This document shows positions 1 to 9,026 of a DNA stretch of 24,674 nt, in pieces. The notes beneath the pieces are model-generated. The model saw nothing but the letters and a program-made list of their open reading frames with translations. It was not told where the DNA came from and searched no databases. Made by a program: the position numbers and the translations under genes. Numbering within the stretch: position 1 is the first letter of the stretch; each line of letters begins with the position of its first letter. Source of the stretch: Apostichopus parvimensis (taxonomy: Eukaryota; Echinodermata; Holothuroidea; Aspidochirotida; Stichopodidae); the NCBI GenBank assembly GCA_000934455.1, contig KN886950.1, forward strand, positions 37,042-61,715, in the 5' to 3' direction.

Positions 1-1420
1 TATACCCAATATGCAAATCTGGCTTTCGTAAATCGTTTCTCTGGATTTAGTTATACAACGCATTCAGTAGAGCAGCAACGTTGAAAATCAATTCCTGAAG
101 CTAGCACTGTAGCACATGCCGCGGATTCATCACATGCAGAATTGAATCGCTAGTGTGTTAGCTCCAGGATTCGTAACCTGTGCTGCGAACCATGTGCTAG
201 CTCCAGCTCCAGTTATTCTGCATGCTACATGTTACGATGTTAAACACATATTCGACTTAGTTTCGAAACAAATAGGCCTATTTGATAGAGCTGTTGTGGG
301 GGAATAACTTCGATAAGGGTTGTGCACATTTGTCTGCAAAATCCCGCCCATGTTTATCACAATATTTTAACAAGGACAGATGTCATATTTAGTATTTTGA
401 TGTATCACATTTAGTACAAGAAGCAAGTTGTTGAGGTCAATGGTCATTTCAGGACAGCCTGTGTCATTGTGAATTATTGTTTGTCACATCACACTGCTTT
501 TCACTGTATTACTAAGATCAAAATGACATCTTATGATCACCATTTTATCTATCTTTGTAACCATAACTTTGAAACAGCTTAGAACAATGAAAGGATCTAA
601 TTGAAATGGAGTTATATTGTGAGAATTACCGTATACACACAGTCTCTATATAAATTTCAAAGCCACTATCGTTTATGCCAAACAATCTACCAAATGACGA
701 ACAGCAGCAACCAATCAAAGCATTGGCTTCAATTAATTTGCTTTAAACAAGAAGATATTCATTGTATGTGTGGCTAAATGTGTAAGACTACATCGACTCC
801 TTACATAAGAGCTCATTCTGGACACTCAAAGAATAAACTTCAGAAATAAAAGATCTGCCAAGCAAGATGATATACCAAATTGGAATTGGTCTAAAGTCCG
901 AGTGCAGAAAAATGGACTCGAGTACTATAAACGTGTATCTTATACATTTCTTTGTGAGTCTACTGTGCGGGTGGGATCTACATTAAATGCGTGCTTGTTA
1001 CCACTTTGTTCAGTTCAGTGGTGTTGTTATTGTTTGTTGTGTAGAGCAATCAATCTTGTAAAGCTTTATACAACAGACACATCCCTACCTGTGATTCATT
1101 AATTAACGGTATACTGTAAACGTAGGGGCTTTTTTTGTTTTTTAAATCATGTGATGCAACTTACCAGGTCGAAATAATTAAAACAACAACACTGTGACAC
1201 AACAAATTTTAGCATATTGTTATTAACAGATGATGAAGCCACAAATGAAAGTATGAACGGATGTATAAGAATTCAAAATCATAACAATTTTGGAAGTTAG
1301 GACAGTTTTAAAGAAAATGATTACACATCTCTAAAATATTAATGGCGTTTCGTTATAGCAATTCCTCTTTCATATAAACAGTTAATAGACATGCCGTTTT
1401 ACTTGAATCCTTAAACCAGG
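1..1420. other. AT-rich DNA, no gene recognised
   Basis: No coding region is supported here. Open frames are short and lack convincing splice borders or family resemblance; the longest (902-1102) opens at GTG, not ATG. A T-rich run lies near 1128-1145. The last part may hold decayed 5' sequence of the LINE that becomes readable at about 1421, but no endonuclease motif could be made out. Confidence 0.6.
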
Positions 1421-1503
1421 TACAGCTGGTACAACATTGATATTTATGTTGAAAAACAAAACAGGAGACGGCTTGAAAGAAATGGCGCAAAACACGTTTG
1501 TAA

Positions 1504-2654
1504 ATAGATCGCCAACTCTACATACAACAAAAACAGAAGGTCATGCCTGTGATAAAAAAAAACAAAGCCAACTATTATGATGGTTTGTGTGCTGAACACT
1601 CGAAAGACCAAAAACAGCTCTTCAATGTCATCAACAAGCTACTTCATCGAGGCCAGGACCCACCTCTCCGTGATAGTCCATCAGACAAAGATCTAACCAA
1701 TAGGTTTTGCCATTTGTTTACTGATAAAATCAAGAAAATCAGAAATGATTTTCAAATTACGGATGACCTACCAATCGATGAACCACCAATATTACTCCAT
1801 CATTTTACTTCTTTTACACCTGCTTCAGAGGACGAGATTCACCGCATTCTGATGAATTCACCAACAAAATCATGTGAACTAGACCCAATGCCGACCTCAA
1901 AATGCACTCATGCAGTGGTACTGATTAAAACTAAACTTGTGAACCATTCACTTGAATCGGGAATTGTACCGGATGAGTTTAAAACTGCTTATGTTCGCCC
2001 ACTGATCAAGAAGCATAACTTGGATCGTAATGTTTCGAAAAACTATCGACCAGTTTCCAACCTCACACTCCTTGGTAAGACTTTGGAACGCGTAGTCATT
2101 GCACGACTGAATCCATTTTTGCAAGAGCATGGTTTATGTGACAAATATCAGTCTTCATATCGTGCCTATCATAGCACAGAATCGGCTCTTTTAAAGGAAC
2201 AAAATGATCTGCTGCAAGGAATGGACACTGGGAAGATCACCTTGTTAGTGCTTTTAGATCTGTCAGCAACATTCGATACCATTGGCCATGACAAGTTTCT
2301 CATGCACCTGAAAGATCGCATTGGTGTTTACGGTGTTGCTCTGAAATGGTTCAGATCCTACTTGTTAAGGAGACGCCAATTAGCGTGCATAAATGATGCT
2401 GTGTCTAATAAGTCATATTTGGATTACGGCCTACCTCAGGGTTCTGTTATTAGACCAAGCTCTTTTTCAATGAACACGCTTCCTCTGGGTGACCCTATAC
2501 ACATACACGATACAGAGTACCATTGCTATGCAGATGACACTCAGATTTACGTGTCAGTTAACCCTCTGCAAGAAGAATTTTACTTAGCGATCAAAAGAAT
2601 GGAAGACTGTATAGATGATGTTCGGGAATGGATGGAAAAAACTACCTGTCAGTA
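1504..2654 (+). pseudogene. Reverse transcriptase fragment of LINE (first part)
   Basis: This open frame holds the palm and fingers of a LINE reverse transcriptase, which would copy the element's RNA at a nicked target. Visible landmarks in order are K-N-Y-R-P-V-S-N-L (near 2038), Y-H-S-T-E-S-A-L-L (near 2167), L-L-D-L-S-A-T-F-D containing the first catalytic Asp (near 2256), G-L-P-Q-G-S-V (near 2428), and the catalytic Y-A-D-D box at 2527-2538. The sequence also encodes a basic region before the first ATG at 1543, back to the TAA at 1501, so that ATG is not a true start. The frame runs into SINE sequence at 2648, so its last codons are not LINE. Both catalytic boxes look intact, but the reading frame is broken on both sides. 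Confidence 0.85.
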
Positions 2655-2901
2655 GTGTTAGCTCAGTGGTTAACGCCGGTGCCTTCCAATCATAAGGTCC
2701 CCGGTTCGAGTCTCTCCAATATGAATGTATGTCGTCCAGTTACAGAGTTGTTGACAATTGACAATTCGTAATCATAGACGTTAAATATGAATGTAAGAGA
2801 CTGACTTCGGTCAGCTTGCGGCCTTGATAAGCCAATGAGGCTTCTTCGCGATTTCTTGCTTGCAGGATGATCAAAAATACATACATACATAAATAAATAA
2901 A
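2648..2901 (+). mobile_element. tRNA-derived SINE inserted in the LINE
   Basis: The insert starts with a tRNA-like head: a polymerase III A box (TAGCTCAGTGG, 2659-2669) and B box (GGTTCGAGTCT, 2703-2713) about 34 bp apart. A non-tRNA body of about 160 bp follows, then a simple tail of ATAC and AAAT units (about 2876-2901). The 5-bp sequence TACCT occurs at both borders (2643-2647 and 2902-2906), and removing the insert brings the two halves of the LINE reading frame back together, so the borders are well placed. SINEs are copied by the machinery of a partner LINE; the partner is not known here. The tRNA of origin cannot be named safely because the anticodon arm has drifted. Confidence 0.85.
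2659..2713 (+). promoter_or_regulatory. Internal Pol III promoter (A and B boxes) of the SINE
   Basis: The A box TAGCTCAGTGG (2659-2669) and B box GGTTCGAGTCT (2703-2713) both match the split internal promoter of tRNA genes closely, at tRNA-like spacing. They identify the head of the SINE. Whether the copy is still transcribed cannot be told from sequence. Confidence 0.8.
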
Positions 2902-3663
2902 TACCTAGAACTGAATGACGAAAAAATGAATTTATTGTGACTGGAGGTAAAAATCAACTTGGAAAGGTTAATATCCCTAACATTAGGGTTGGTAATACAA
3001 ACATTGTGCCATCTTCAAAAGTTCGTAACCTTGGAGCTTTTCTGGACTCATCCCTATCCATGGAGAGCCACATTACATCAATTTGTAAGGCTGCCTGTAT
3101 ATTAATTAGGAACATTGGCCGTATTCGCAGATATGTTAACCAAGAAACAGCGGAATTGATGGTTCACGCCTTCATTACATCTAAGATTGACATCGGAAAT
3201 TCCCTCCTTTTTGGCATAACTAAATCTACAGCGTTTACAGCGTATACAAAACTCCGCTGCCAGGCTCATCACATTAACCTCAGCAGTTTCCCATATTACA
3301 CCAATTTTGAACAAATTACACTGGTTACCGGTTGAACAGATGATCATTTACAAGACTACTCTTTTCGTTTTTAAAATTCTCAATAATGTTGCACCTATGT
3401 ACCTGTCAGAACTTGTACAGCCATACAGACCTATTCGTCAAGCACTTCGTTCGTCCAGCAAAAACCTACGTCAGGATCGTGTTTTAACGAATCGGTGGCG
3501 CCAGAGATCCTTCTCCTATGCAGCCGCAAAAGTGTGGAATAACTTACCTCACGCAGTAAGACTTGTCAACAGCCTTGGAACCTTCAAGATAAAGCTAAAA
3601 ACTTACCTGTTCAAAATTTTATTTATGAAACCTTTTTTCTTTGGCTGTTTCTGCATGCCATGA
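2902..3663 (+). pseudogene. C-terminal part of the LINE reverse transcriptase protein
   Basis: This is the rest of the LINE protein after the SINE. It resumes at 2902 with Y-L-E-L-N-D-E-K, the residues that normally follow the catalytic box by about 30 positions. A one-base loss near 2926 shifts the frame to the one open at 2937-3335, which holds the conserved V-R-N-L-G-A-F-L-D block and an I-R-N-I-G-R-I-R-R block. A second shift near 3290 moves to the frame open to 3663, which holds L-H-W-L-P-V-E-Q, S-S-K-N-L-R, W-N-N-L-P and a final L-K-T-Y-L-F-K. This C-terminal order is typical of CR1/L2-group elements in aquatic animals. The expected L-D-Y-C-N-S-L-L motif reads I-D-I-G-N-S-L-L, a further sign of decay. 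Confidence 0.8.
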
Positions 3664-4041
3664 GCACCTTCGGGCGGATACCGGCGCTGTACAAGGTGTC
3701 CATTATTATGATAACAATCAACCGCAAAGTACAAGGTTAACAACACTCCCGTTACAAAGAATTTCATGCTAAAAGTAGTCAATGATGCGTTTCAAAATTT
3801 CTTGTGATTTGTTTGACTAATAGTCCCTACCATTGTCTGCAAAACTTTTTGCATATATCGTACTCAATGAACACAACATATTTTGTTTCAATAACTTATT
3901 TATATAGCGCATAGAACCATGCAACTATTTATAACTTTGCTGTCCCTTGTAGAGATAGGCTCTCATATGTGTGGACTCTCAAATATCATAACGTATATGG
4001 TAAGCCACAGTGGACAAAATTCAGATATTTATGACTCCATA

Positions 4042-4158
4042 TTTCGATTTAATGCTGACATAAATTCGATTTAATGCTGACATGAACTCGATTTAATGCT
4101 GGCATGTATTCGATTTAATGTCAACATATATTCGATTTTATGCTGACATATATTCGAC
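4042..4158 (+). repeat. 22-bp tandem repeat, about 5.3 copies
   Basis: Five units of 22 bp built on attcgatttaatgctgacat start at 4042, 4064, 4086, 4108 and 4130, with a partial sixth at 4152. Units differ by one to four bases. No coding frame is maintained through the array. Confidence 0.9.
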
Positions 4159-4200
4159 CAAGGAGAGTGCAGGAATATATATCTGAATAATGCATATAAT

Positions 4201-4262
4201 CACCTCTGACAATAATTCAGCCTCATCCGACAATAATTTACTCACACCTGACAACAATTCAG
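4201..4262 (+). repeat. Second short tandem repeat, about 3 copies of 20-22 bp
   Basis: Three imperfect copies of a unit like cctgacaataattcag follow each other with a period of about 20-22 bp. The array starts about 40 bp after the neighbouring 22-bp repeat and has nearly the same period but a different sequence. Confidence 0.65.
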
Positions 4263-5570
4263 TAACAGCCAATCGCTGCTCTTGTTACATACTCTAAACT
4301 AAAAGGCGGGATAATGATACTATAGACTAATGTTCGGTTCCTCTATAGAGATACTGTACCGTACCAGCTGCGTATTGATAATGCAGTAAGCACCTTCCTC
4401 TTTCAATCTGTGGTTAATATCAATGTAAATTTAAAGAGTCGGCCTGGCGTGTTTCTGTATTGCATGTGGGCTACCACATTATGTCAAAATATTCTTGCTG
4501 TGAGTTGGACATCTCTTTATATAGTAAGTACACCTTGTAAAGGGTTTCAGTGCAAACACATGAATTTATTTGTAAGTCAAGAAAATACATATCATATTAA
4601 TGTCCCCATGCTTCAATGAGTAAGAGTTGTGCAATTTGCAATTATAACTTTCAATATGCACATTATAAAATTATCAATATAGGTATCCGTTGCGCACAAG
4701 CCAATGTTTGTCAGGGGTTATTATAACTAAGTATTGTGCGTTCCTGTAGAGGTAATTTAATGTGAATGTTTTCATGGAGGAATGTGGGGACGCAAGTTTA
4801 CCTGAGCGGACGCAACAATTTTTATGATGTTGCATCCCGCTGGCGCAACTCTTAAAATCATGGTAACAATACTGAGAATAATACTTGGTAGTAATATAAG
4901 ATTTTTCTTTTTGTACAGCTTCCTGCTGAATTTTCAAGTCTTGCTAATGTAAACTTGGGAAACTACATTCTTTTCAGACCTTGATCAACATCTGGACAGA
5001 ATGTAAGACAAGTTTACTAAAAAAGCTAAGGTTTCATTGCACACAGAATGCAAGCAGAGGTGCAGAATATTCAGGTTGGTTGTGCATGATAAATGTATGG
5101 TAGTTTTATCATTTCACTTTGTATACAATGGCATCCAATAAATATATGTTTTTACAAGGGTGGATAGAGGGTGTGGGGTCGAACCTTTTTTTAATAGCAC
5201 TCAGAAATTCAAAAGAAACATGTCCTAGCTGTTAGATCTAGTTATAGTTTCAGTTTCTGTTCCTTCATTCCAGTATAAATAGCATAAAATACAATTATTG
5301 TTAATAAGAGAGAATAAAACGTTTTGATAGATAAATTCCATCAAAGCGATTAAATGCAAATTAAAAGTTAGTAAAAAATCAATAGTTTTCAAATGTTATT
5401 CAACTAAAAATAATAGGGAAATATCAAAAAAGATATCAAATCATTTTAGATACCATTTGGAATAAAAAAAAAGATGTTCTGTACAGAAATGAACATTTGA
5501 TAATTTTAACCCAATATTTTGGTGCTATTGTATGATGTCGTAGAAGCATGATGCTATCATCGTTTTGAGT
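4263..5570. other. AT-rich DNA, no gene recognised
   Basis: Nothing coding is supported. A minus-strand open stretch (4937-4674) has several Cys and His residues and a possible donor (CTCAG then GTAAAC near 4840), but no family was recognised and the residues fit no zinc-finger spacing. From 5260 to 5520 the sequence is very AT-rich with several A runs. Confidence 0.5.
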
Positions 5571-5668
5571 GCATGTCTATGTATGTATGATTGCTTGTGT
5601 GCATGTATGTGTGCATGTATGTGTATGTACGTGAGGGTGTATGTATGTATTTATGCATGTATACATGC
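5571..5668 (+). repeat. GTAT/GCAT-type microsatellite
   Basis: About 100 bp is built from interrupted tetranucleotide units (gtat, gcat, gtgt), such as gcatgtatgtgtgcatgtat. It ends some 35 bp before a splice-acceptor-like pyrimidine tract and the small ORF at 5716. Confidence 0.85.
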
Positions 5669-5715
5669 ACCACAACCAGTAACCAATTGTACTTTCTCTT
5701 GCCAGAAAATGTTAA

Positions 5716-5973
5716 ATGGAGATGGATGAGAGCCAGATGATTCTTGTCTTTGGAGAAGTTCCTTCACAAATTTTCATCATTAAAGATGTAAACATTGTGC
5801 TTAACAACATAAGAAGCTTTTCAAAAGCAGTCGCTTTCTACTTTACACTTCATTACTGCCTCTATTTGGAATACCATAAGGATCAACAAAACCCATGGAT
5901 TTGTACAAAAACTATTGTTCAACCTGGATGGGGGAAAACTATCCAAAGCCTGAAAAACGAGCTAAGGGCTTAG
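5716..5973 (+). CDS. Small ORF resembling the C-terminal end of an uncharacterised animal protein family
   Basis: The 85-residue frame begins M-E-M-D-E-S-Q-M and ends with a TAG. From memory, its layout (I-L-V-F-G-E, then S-Q-I-F-I-I, a short charged helix, then L-E-Y and a Trp) resembles the last segment of large uncharacterised proteins common in fish and invertebrates, often labelled SAM-domain-containing 3-like. In those proteins this segment is the terminal exon. Upstream lies a fair splice acceptor (tactttctcttgccag, ending at 5705), but a TAA directly before the ATG (5713-5715) blocks reading from that acceptor in this frame. It could be a short gene, a terminal exon with another acceptor, or a relic. 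Function is unknown. Confidence 0.35.
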   Translation: MEMDESQMILVFGEVPSQIFIIKDVNIVLNNIRSFSKAVAFYFTLHYCLYLEYHKDQQNPWICTKTIVQPGWGKTIQSLKNELRA

Positions 5974-6041
5974 CATGAAACTATTAGTTTGGACAGCAAG
6001 GTAACAGTTGGAATCGACACATTGATTTATCATAAATAATA

Positions 6042-6580
6042 GTTAATGCCATGGCAAGGAGCACACATTTACAGGCAGATTATACTTAGTGAACTTATCC
6101 TGTGTTAGATTGGACTGTTATGTTTTATATTTTATTCATAAGGAACACAAGTTAATGCCATCGAAGGAAAGACACATTCAAGGGCATATTGTCATAAGTT
6201 TTTTTATTCTGTGTTAGTTTGTATTGTTATCTTCTATATTTTATTCATCAGGTAAAAATGTTAATATCATAGAAAAAGAGAAACATTCATCACCGTGTTC
6301 CTTTCGGTGAACTTTATAGACCTGTGTTACTTGTATTGTTATGTATTTTATTCATCAGAAAAACAAGTTAATGTCATAAAAAGAAAGACTCATTCAAAGC
6401 ATATTGTCAAAAGTTTACTTATCCTGTGTTAGTTTGCATTGTTATGCTTTATATTTTAGTCATCACGAAAACAAGTTAATTTCCTAGAAAAAAAACCCAT
6501 TTCACTAGCATGCTCTACGTAGTCAACTCACCCTGTGTTAGTTTGAATTGTTATGTTTTAGAAAAATGAAAGGAAGATAA
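6042..6580 (+). repeat. Minisatellite with a period of about 108 bp, 5 copies
   Basis: The anchor gttaat occurs at 6042, 6151, 6260, 6367 and 6475, giving steps of 109, 109, 107 and 108 bp. Each unit also has the block tgtgttagtttg(t/c/a)attgttatg and an attcatca block before the anchor. Copies are diverged by substitutions and small gaps, and a trailing partial unit fades out after about 6560. No frame is open through the array. Confidence 0.85.
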
Positions 6581-6763
6581 ATTCACAAGCATTCGACTAA
6601 GTGATAGTCTCTTCCAAAAGTCTCGACATCAGATAATAGCTGTAGTCAACACAGATATGGGTAATATTGTATACTCAGACACAATATTTTATAATGACTA
6701 CTATGTATCATTTCCATGTTACTTTTCTTTGTGCATTTGCTTTTCCTTGGAATGCATATATAC

Positions 6764-6853
6764 TGTTTGATTTTTGTCAGCCCAATTGATCCCATGGGAG
6801 AGTTGTACTCATTCACTGACGTCAACTTGGAAATTGGTGTATAACTACAAATC
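6764..6853 (-). CDS. Possible minus-strand exon of the uncharacterised family
   Basis: On the minus strand, a pyrimidine-rich acceptor (gcttcttctacag) is followed by a 90-bp open stretch and a donor-like GTATAT. It encodes V-N-E-Y-N-S-P-M-G-S-I-G-L-T-K-I-K. From memory this recalls the central N-P-L-G-S ... H-K-I landmark of the same uncharacterised proteins suggested by the ORF at 5716 and the exons near 10300-10840. The match is short and key residues differ (S-P instead of N-P, T-K instead of H-K). It may be an exon, a decayed exon or chance. Its strand agrees with the exons near 10300-10840, not with the ORF at 5716. Confidence 0.22.
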
Positions 6854-7367
6854 CTGTAGAAGAAGCCCTGGTTCATATATCATCATATGTGTAGGTATAC
6901 ATATATTGGTCATTTTTCCAAACTGTCAGCAAATTGTCACTCTAGCTTGTTGTCTCTAATAGTTCATTACGATGATAAAGATCACTAAATGACACATGTT
7001 ATCTTAGATGCAATGCAGCTGAGCAAACCACATGTTCATCACCACATCTGGATTTTGTTTTAGTTATTCATGCTTTCATATCTATCAAGGAATATTTTTA
7101 TCACTTAAACACTATCACTTAAAATGTCTGAAGTCTACAAAGTGTGAAACTAATACTGGGATACAGTAATAAAATTTCCAAAACTGCCTGTGTAAATATG
7201 GGGTTAATATTCTATAAGAAAGACTAAACAGGTTTTAGCACCTTTACGTTTGTTTTTTATTTTTTTTATTTTTTAGAAATGTGATTTTCTGTCGATTTAT
7301 TTGGAAGAATTTTTTTTTTATAAAACTCACACAGCCTTTTTGTCATAACTTGAATACTCGGTTCACT

Positions 7368-7702
7368 TAACTTGAGAAAGCCAAGTTAACTTGCTGCATA
7401 GACATCTCTGTGTTGCTTCAACTAGTCACCGGTAAGTTAATCATACTAAAACCACTTGGGTAATGAAAACTGAAGAAGGATCTGTGTGGTAGACTTAAAA
7501 GCTTTTGTTCATTCAACAAGTCCTACTCTTTTGTCATAACTTGTCATGTCTAGAAGTTCTTTGCAATAACTTCTTGCTACCCATACATCCAATTGCTAGT
7601 TGGGAAAACGTATCCAAAATAAATTAAAATAACTTGAAATGTGAATAGTGGAAGGAACTTAAGAATGTCTATGCAGCAAGTTACGTCGACTTTTTCAAGT
7701 TA
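7368..7702. mobile_element. Inverted-repeat element (MITE-like), about 335 bp
   Basis: The 38-bp arm at 7368-7405 matches the reverse complement of 7665-7702. The inner 18 bp (aacttgctgcatagacat) are identical; the outer part differs at a few positions. The interior holds no ORF but several extra copies of the word taacttg. The form fits a small non-autonomous DNA transposon. No clean target-site duplication was found at the arm ends, so the true borders may lie further out and the superfamily is not assigned. Confidence 0.65.
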
Positions 7703-8251
7703 TCTCAACACATTGGGTTTTACAGCCGTTGGACGAAGCCATATTAGAAAGATGTTATTCTCTTTCAATTGACGTGGACATTGGGGTGGGATTGAGTCTT
7801 TGAATGCCGCCGATTGAACAAAAAGAAAATGGCAACCCGGAAGTTTTCAAAACCATATCGCTGTATACAAGTACACACAATTCTTCATAAATCTTCAGTG
7901 CGCTGTGCTGCACAGTGAAGAGAAGAACAACACACTTGAGCGTGTTAAGTTTAGTTTACAGGAGGTCTAGAAGGCTTGTTACCTCTTGACCCACACACTT
8001 ATTGAGCTTAAGTTTGATTTATTCCACATAATATAAATACAATAGTGAATAATTAAATTACAAGCCTATTCCATTTGGACTCTGCTGGCAACTGTAAAGC
8101 AAATGTTGTTGGACTTTTTGGACCCATTGACAGTATATTTCAACTCTGGTGTTTCAAACCTCATACATCATATAGTGTTAAGTGGCACATAATTGATCAG
8201 GATAAATAAACAACAACATTTGGCTGGCTCCCCAGAATTGGCTTTGCTCTT

Positions 8252-8297
8252 TACTCGCTTCGCTCTGCTGATTCGCTTCGCTCCGTTGATTCGCATC
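8252..8297 (+). repeat. 18-bp tandem repeat, 2.5 copies
   Basis: Two units of 18 bp built on attcgcttcgctc(t/c)g start at 8252 and 8270, and a partial unit starts at 8288. This patch is richer in CG dinucleotides than its neighbours. Confidence 0.7.
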
Positions 8298-8311
8298 AAT
8301 TTGGCCTTGTT

Positions 8312-8493
8312 CACATTTAAGACCGCACCCATACTTGAAGTACGAGTACGCGAGCGTTCACACTAAGGGAAATAATCGCCCTTGCAGTCTTGAAGTACGG
8401 GTGCGTTTTTAACAATAATCCCCCTTGGAGATTCTTTAATCCTTCTTGCCTTCTTAATTACTGTAATGCGAACGCTCGCGGACTTAAATGTTG
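8312..8493. mobile_element. Small foldback element, possible MITE
   Basis: The left end cacatttaagaccgc (8312-8326) is matched by the inverted right end gcggacttaaatgttg (8478-8493). Inside, cgcgagcgttc (8349-8359) is an exact reverse complement of 8470-8480, and a shorter pair (gcacccatac near 8326 and gtacgggtgc near 8395) folds within the left half. Nested inverted repeats without an ORF suggest a foldback or MITE remnant. No target duplication was identified. Confidence 0.45.
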
Positions 8494-8918
8494 ACTCGAG
8501 ATTTACTGTTGCAATTGTGCGGGAGTTTCTGAACATACAGTACGTTCCTTCCTTTTTATTGTATACGAACCAGACCGTTGCCTTTTAACCGATTCGACCA
8601 AACGACGCTATACGTAAGGTAACTCATATCACTTTTCCTTTAATCAATTCGACCAAGACTGCAGAAAACCGCCTTAATTAAAAAATAAATCGAAGTACTG
8701 TTCATTTAAGATCTTATCAACTTGTATTCATTGTACGCCGAACGAATTTTTGATGAGGCCAAAATCATTAATTTCACGTTTATTTAAAACAGATCATGTC
8801 GTAGCTACGTGAGGTAAAGCTAAAAAGCTGAAGCCACTAAGTTGAAAAACAAGTTTTTAGTTCTTTAAATAGTTCTTTAAATCGATGATAAGTAAAATAA
8901 ATCGATGATATGTAGAAT

Positions 8919-9026
8919 GAAACTGGTATATGTCGATTTAAATCGGTAGAAGTCAATTTCAGCTGCTGGAAACTGGTATAAGTCGAAGGAAACTGGTATA
9001 TGTCGATTTAAATCGGTATATGTCGA
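8919..9026 (+). repeat. Repeat of gaaactggtata(t/a)gtcga with an AT palindrome
   Basis: The core gaaactggtata occurs at 8919, 8969 and 8989. The palindrome cgatttaaatcg occurs at 8934-8945 and 9004-9015, after the first and third cores. Just upstream, aatcgatgata occurs twice (near 8880 and 8900). The origin is unknown. Confidence 0.65.

Larger units (their letters stand above)
1421..3715 (+). mobile_element. Degenerate CR1/L2-like non-LTR retrotransposon, 5' truncated
   Basis: The segment carries the reverse transcriptase and C-terminal region of a LINE of the CR1/L2 group. Readable protein starts at about 1421 with a basic stretch (Q-N-R-R-R-L-E-R), passes through the reverse transcriptase and ends with the C-terminal block containing L-H-W-L-P-V. 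The apurinic endonuclease expected upstream is not seen, which fits the 5' truncation common in these elements. After the stop codon at 3661-3663 comes a GC-rich 3' UTR of about 50 bp and an ATT-rich tail (ccattattatgataac). The copy is dead: a frameshift near 1480, an in-frame TAA at 1501-1503, a SINE insertion at 2648-2901, and frameshifts near 2926 and 3290. Group assignment rests on remembered motifs. Confidence 0.85.

Noticed and set aside
902..1102. 66-residue open frame on the plus strand
   Set aside because: It begins at GTG, has no splice signals of note, and its composition matches translated non-coding AT-rich DNA.
1948..2130. Minus-strand open frame inside the LINE
   Set aside because: It is the shadow of the reverse transcriptase frame on the other strand.
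2652..2720. A functional tRNA gene
   Set aside because: The A and B boxes are tRNA-like, but the anticodon arm is distorted and no 3' acceptor strand pairs with the 5' end; a SINE body and simple tail follow.
4674..4937. Minus-strand open frame with Cys and His residues
   Set aside because: Cys/His spacing fits no known finger, no family is recognised, and only a weak donor supports it.
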